From positions 1 to 32,795 of the forward strand of contig JAVXQD010000025.1 in the NCBI GenBank assembly GCA_036644375.1: a DNA stretch of 32,795 bases, written 5' to 3'. Numbering within the stretch: the stretch's first letter is position 1; every line of letters begins with the position of its first letter. A program made the position numbers and the translations under genes. Under the pieces are notes generated by a model. The model saw only the letters and a list, made by a program, of their open reading frames with translations. It had not been told where the DNA came from and searched no databases. Of the stretch, positions 31,573-32,795 are shown in pieces. The DNA comes from CALWZE01 sp036644375 (GTDB lineage Bacteria > Bacillota > Clostridia > Oscillospirales > Ruminococcaceae).

Positions 31573-31718
31573 TAGATGTATATATATATATTAGTTTTGT
31601 AAGCGTGTGAGCGGTAAGCCTATTCGAATGTGCAGGGCTTGCATTGAAATGCATATTTTTAATGCACTATGCGAAAATGTAATTCTTTTAAATGAAAACA
31701 GTGAAAAGGATTAAAATC

Positions 31719-32795
31719 GTGAATATTAAAATCGGAAAACTAAATAAAATTGGGTTTGCAATAGCAGTTGCGGTTGCAATTATTGTGTCGGTCTATTCCT
31801 CATTGGCTTTTCAAGGTGCTGAAGTTCCTGCTGATAAGGCAAGCATAGAGTTTTCCGACGGATGGAGCTTTGAAGACAGTACACGCACTATACAGAGCAC
31901 ATCTCTTTTTAGGCATGATATTCGCACCGACAAAACCTATAATTTGTCTAAAAAACTTCCGGACAAGCTTCCGCAAGATGCGGTCTTGTTTTTTCAGATA
32001 GATCACAATTCGGTAAAAGCATATATCGAGGGCACCGAAATTCCGGTTTTAGGTGTCTATCCCGATGGAGTGTGCGGAATTCAATATTCGGAGCTGTATG
32101 CGATTATTGCTATAAATCAAGAATATGCAGGGCAAACTATATCACTCACGGTAACCAACAAGGCAAATGCACAAGGTATAGATATCGGTAAAATGAGAAT
32201 AATGAACCGGAACGAATTTACGTTGGAGATTATCAAGGAAAAATCTGTTCAGTGCATGTTATTCGTGGCTATGCTGGTGGTTGCGCTGCTGCTTTCTGCG
32301 GCGGGAATAAAGTTCAAAGGTCAGTTTGCGGGAGTTAAAAATGACGCGTTTATGTTTCTTAAATGGTTTATTCTGACCGCCGCAATATGGATATTATTTG
32401 ACAGTAAAATTTTGGCGGTTATTTTCGGATATAACGATTGTCAATATTTCATTTCATTTTATTCCTTTATGATTATGCCAATTCCGTTTTCGTTGTTTGT
32501 AAATGCCATGTTTGATAATAAGAACAAAATTTTTGACATATTAGCAGGACTTTTAACGGTAAACTTCTTACTTAATGTTTTGCTGCTGCTGTGCGGTGTA
32601 ATCCACTCACATGCGCAGACCCTGTTTATAGTGCATATACTTGTTGTAATACTGGCATGTGCAACCTTTTATGTGAGCATTTACAATTATGTAAAACACA
32701 AAAGCCCCGGCACACATGAAATGATTGTCGGTATGCTGTTATTTGTGCTGATATCAGTTATTGCACTGCTTATGTTTTATTTAGGCAAAAGCAAT
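31719..32795 (+). CDS. 7TMR-type membrane signalling protein, C-terminus beyond the window
   Basis: The frame is open to the window edge with 359 codons visible. After an N-terminal membrane helix (about 10-27) comes an extracytoplasmic beta-sandwich-like domain of about 150 residues, with a jelly-roll pattern seen in many clostridial sensor proteins: YNLSKKLPDKLPQDAVLFFQID, VKAYIEGTEIP and YAGQTISLTVTNKA. It is followed by at least six membrane segments from about residue 180 on. Proteins of this layout usually end in a GGDEF diguanylate cyclase or a histidine kinase domain; the part that would tell lies outside. The start GTG 31719 is chosen for AAAGGA 8 bases upstream; an in-frame ATG at 31692 has no site. 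Confidence 0.75.
   Translation, partial: MNIKIGKLNKIGFAIAVAVAIIVSVYSSLAFQGAEVPADKASIEFSDGWSFEDSTRTIQSTSLFRHDIRTDKTYNLSKKLPDKLPQDAVLFFQIDHNSVKAYIEGTEIPVLGVYPDGVCGIQYSELYAIIAINQEYAGQTISLTVTNKANAQGIDIGKMRIMNRNEFTLEIIKEKSVQCMLFVAMLVVALLLSAAGIKFKGQFAGVKNDAFMFLKWFILTAAIWILFDSKILAVIFGYNDCQYFISFYSFMIMPIPFSLFVNAMFDNKNKIFDILAGLLTVNFLLNVLLLLCGVIHSHAQTLFIVHILVVILACATFYVSIYNYVKHKSPGTHEMIVGMLLFVLISVIALLMFYLGKSN

Noticed and set aside
31573..31595. Alternating TA tract, considered as a recombination or attachment site.
   Set aside because: It lies just after a good promoter in an AT-rich leader, and no matching copy, integrase or mobile gene is in the window.
31579..31718. Leader of the last gene, considered as a cyclic di-GMP riboswitch because the gene may encode a diguanylate cyclase.
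   Set aside because: The conserved blocks of the known cyclic di-GMP riboswitch classes were not found.

Overview
The window looks like chromosomal DNA from a low-to-moderate G+C, Gram-positive-type anaerobe of the Bacillota, most likely class Clostridia. Evidence: strong AGGAGG-type ribosome-binding sites, frequent TTG/GTG starts, many U-tailed intrinsic terminators, lipobox lipoproteins, a sortase with its substrate, an ECF S-component, and YesMN-type two-component genes. I saw no tRNA, rRNA, CRISPR array, insertion sequence or phage gene. The genus cannot be set from sequence reading alone.

Layout. (1) 1-6.5 kb, plus strand: the end of a YitT/DUF2179 membrane protein, an MFS transporter, a large M14-type metallopeptidase preceded by two mutually exclusive hairpins, a Uup-like ABC-F ATPase and a small Smr-domain protein. 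(2) 6.6-13.2 kb, minus strand: a cell-envelope block. It holds a CmpB-like membrane protein, a class D-type sortase overlapping its likely substrate (a thioester-like/SpaA-repeat adhesin with an IPTSG sorting signal), MscL with a zinc-ribbon tail, an HdeD-like DUF308 protein, and a lipoprotein with four copies of one beta-rich module, an SH3b domain and a Pro-rich stalk. (3) 13.4-17.6 kb, plus: a small charged protein, a small four-helix membrane protein, a GT-C type glycosyltransferase and an orphan GHKL sensor kinase.

(4) 17.9-27.4 kb, plus: a sugar sensing and uptake locus. A YesN-type AraC response regulator, a YesM-type kinase and a membrane-anchored sugar-binding protein form a tight operon. 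They are followed by an MglB-like lipoprotein and then by an mglB-mglA-mglC transporter operon that ends in a coupled 65-residue membrane protein. Three sugar-binding proteins sit side by side: one probably sensory, one of unclear role, one feeding the transporter. The simplest reading is that the anchored protein reports external galactose/glucose-type sugar to the kinase, which controls the mgl operon through the AraC regulator. This is inferred from gene order and family.

(5) 27.5-32.8 kb, plus: a SAM methyltransferase, an ECF S-component, a YibE/F membrane protein whose promoter overlaps a perfect dyad, an aldo/keto reductase, and the start of a signalling membrane protein cut by the window edge.

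Points most worth a second look: the sugar locus with three binding proteins and a coupled micro-membrane protein; a sortase gene whose terminator lies inside its reading frame; the four-module lipoprotein; and structured leaders at 1788-1871 and 28303-28355.
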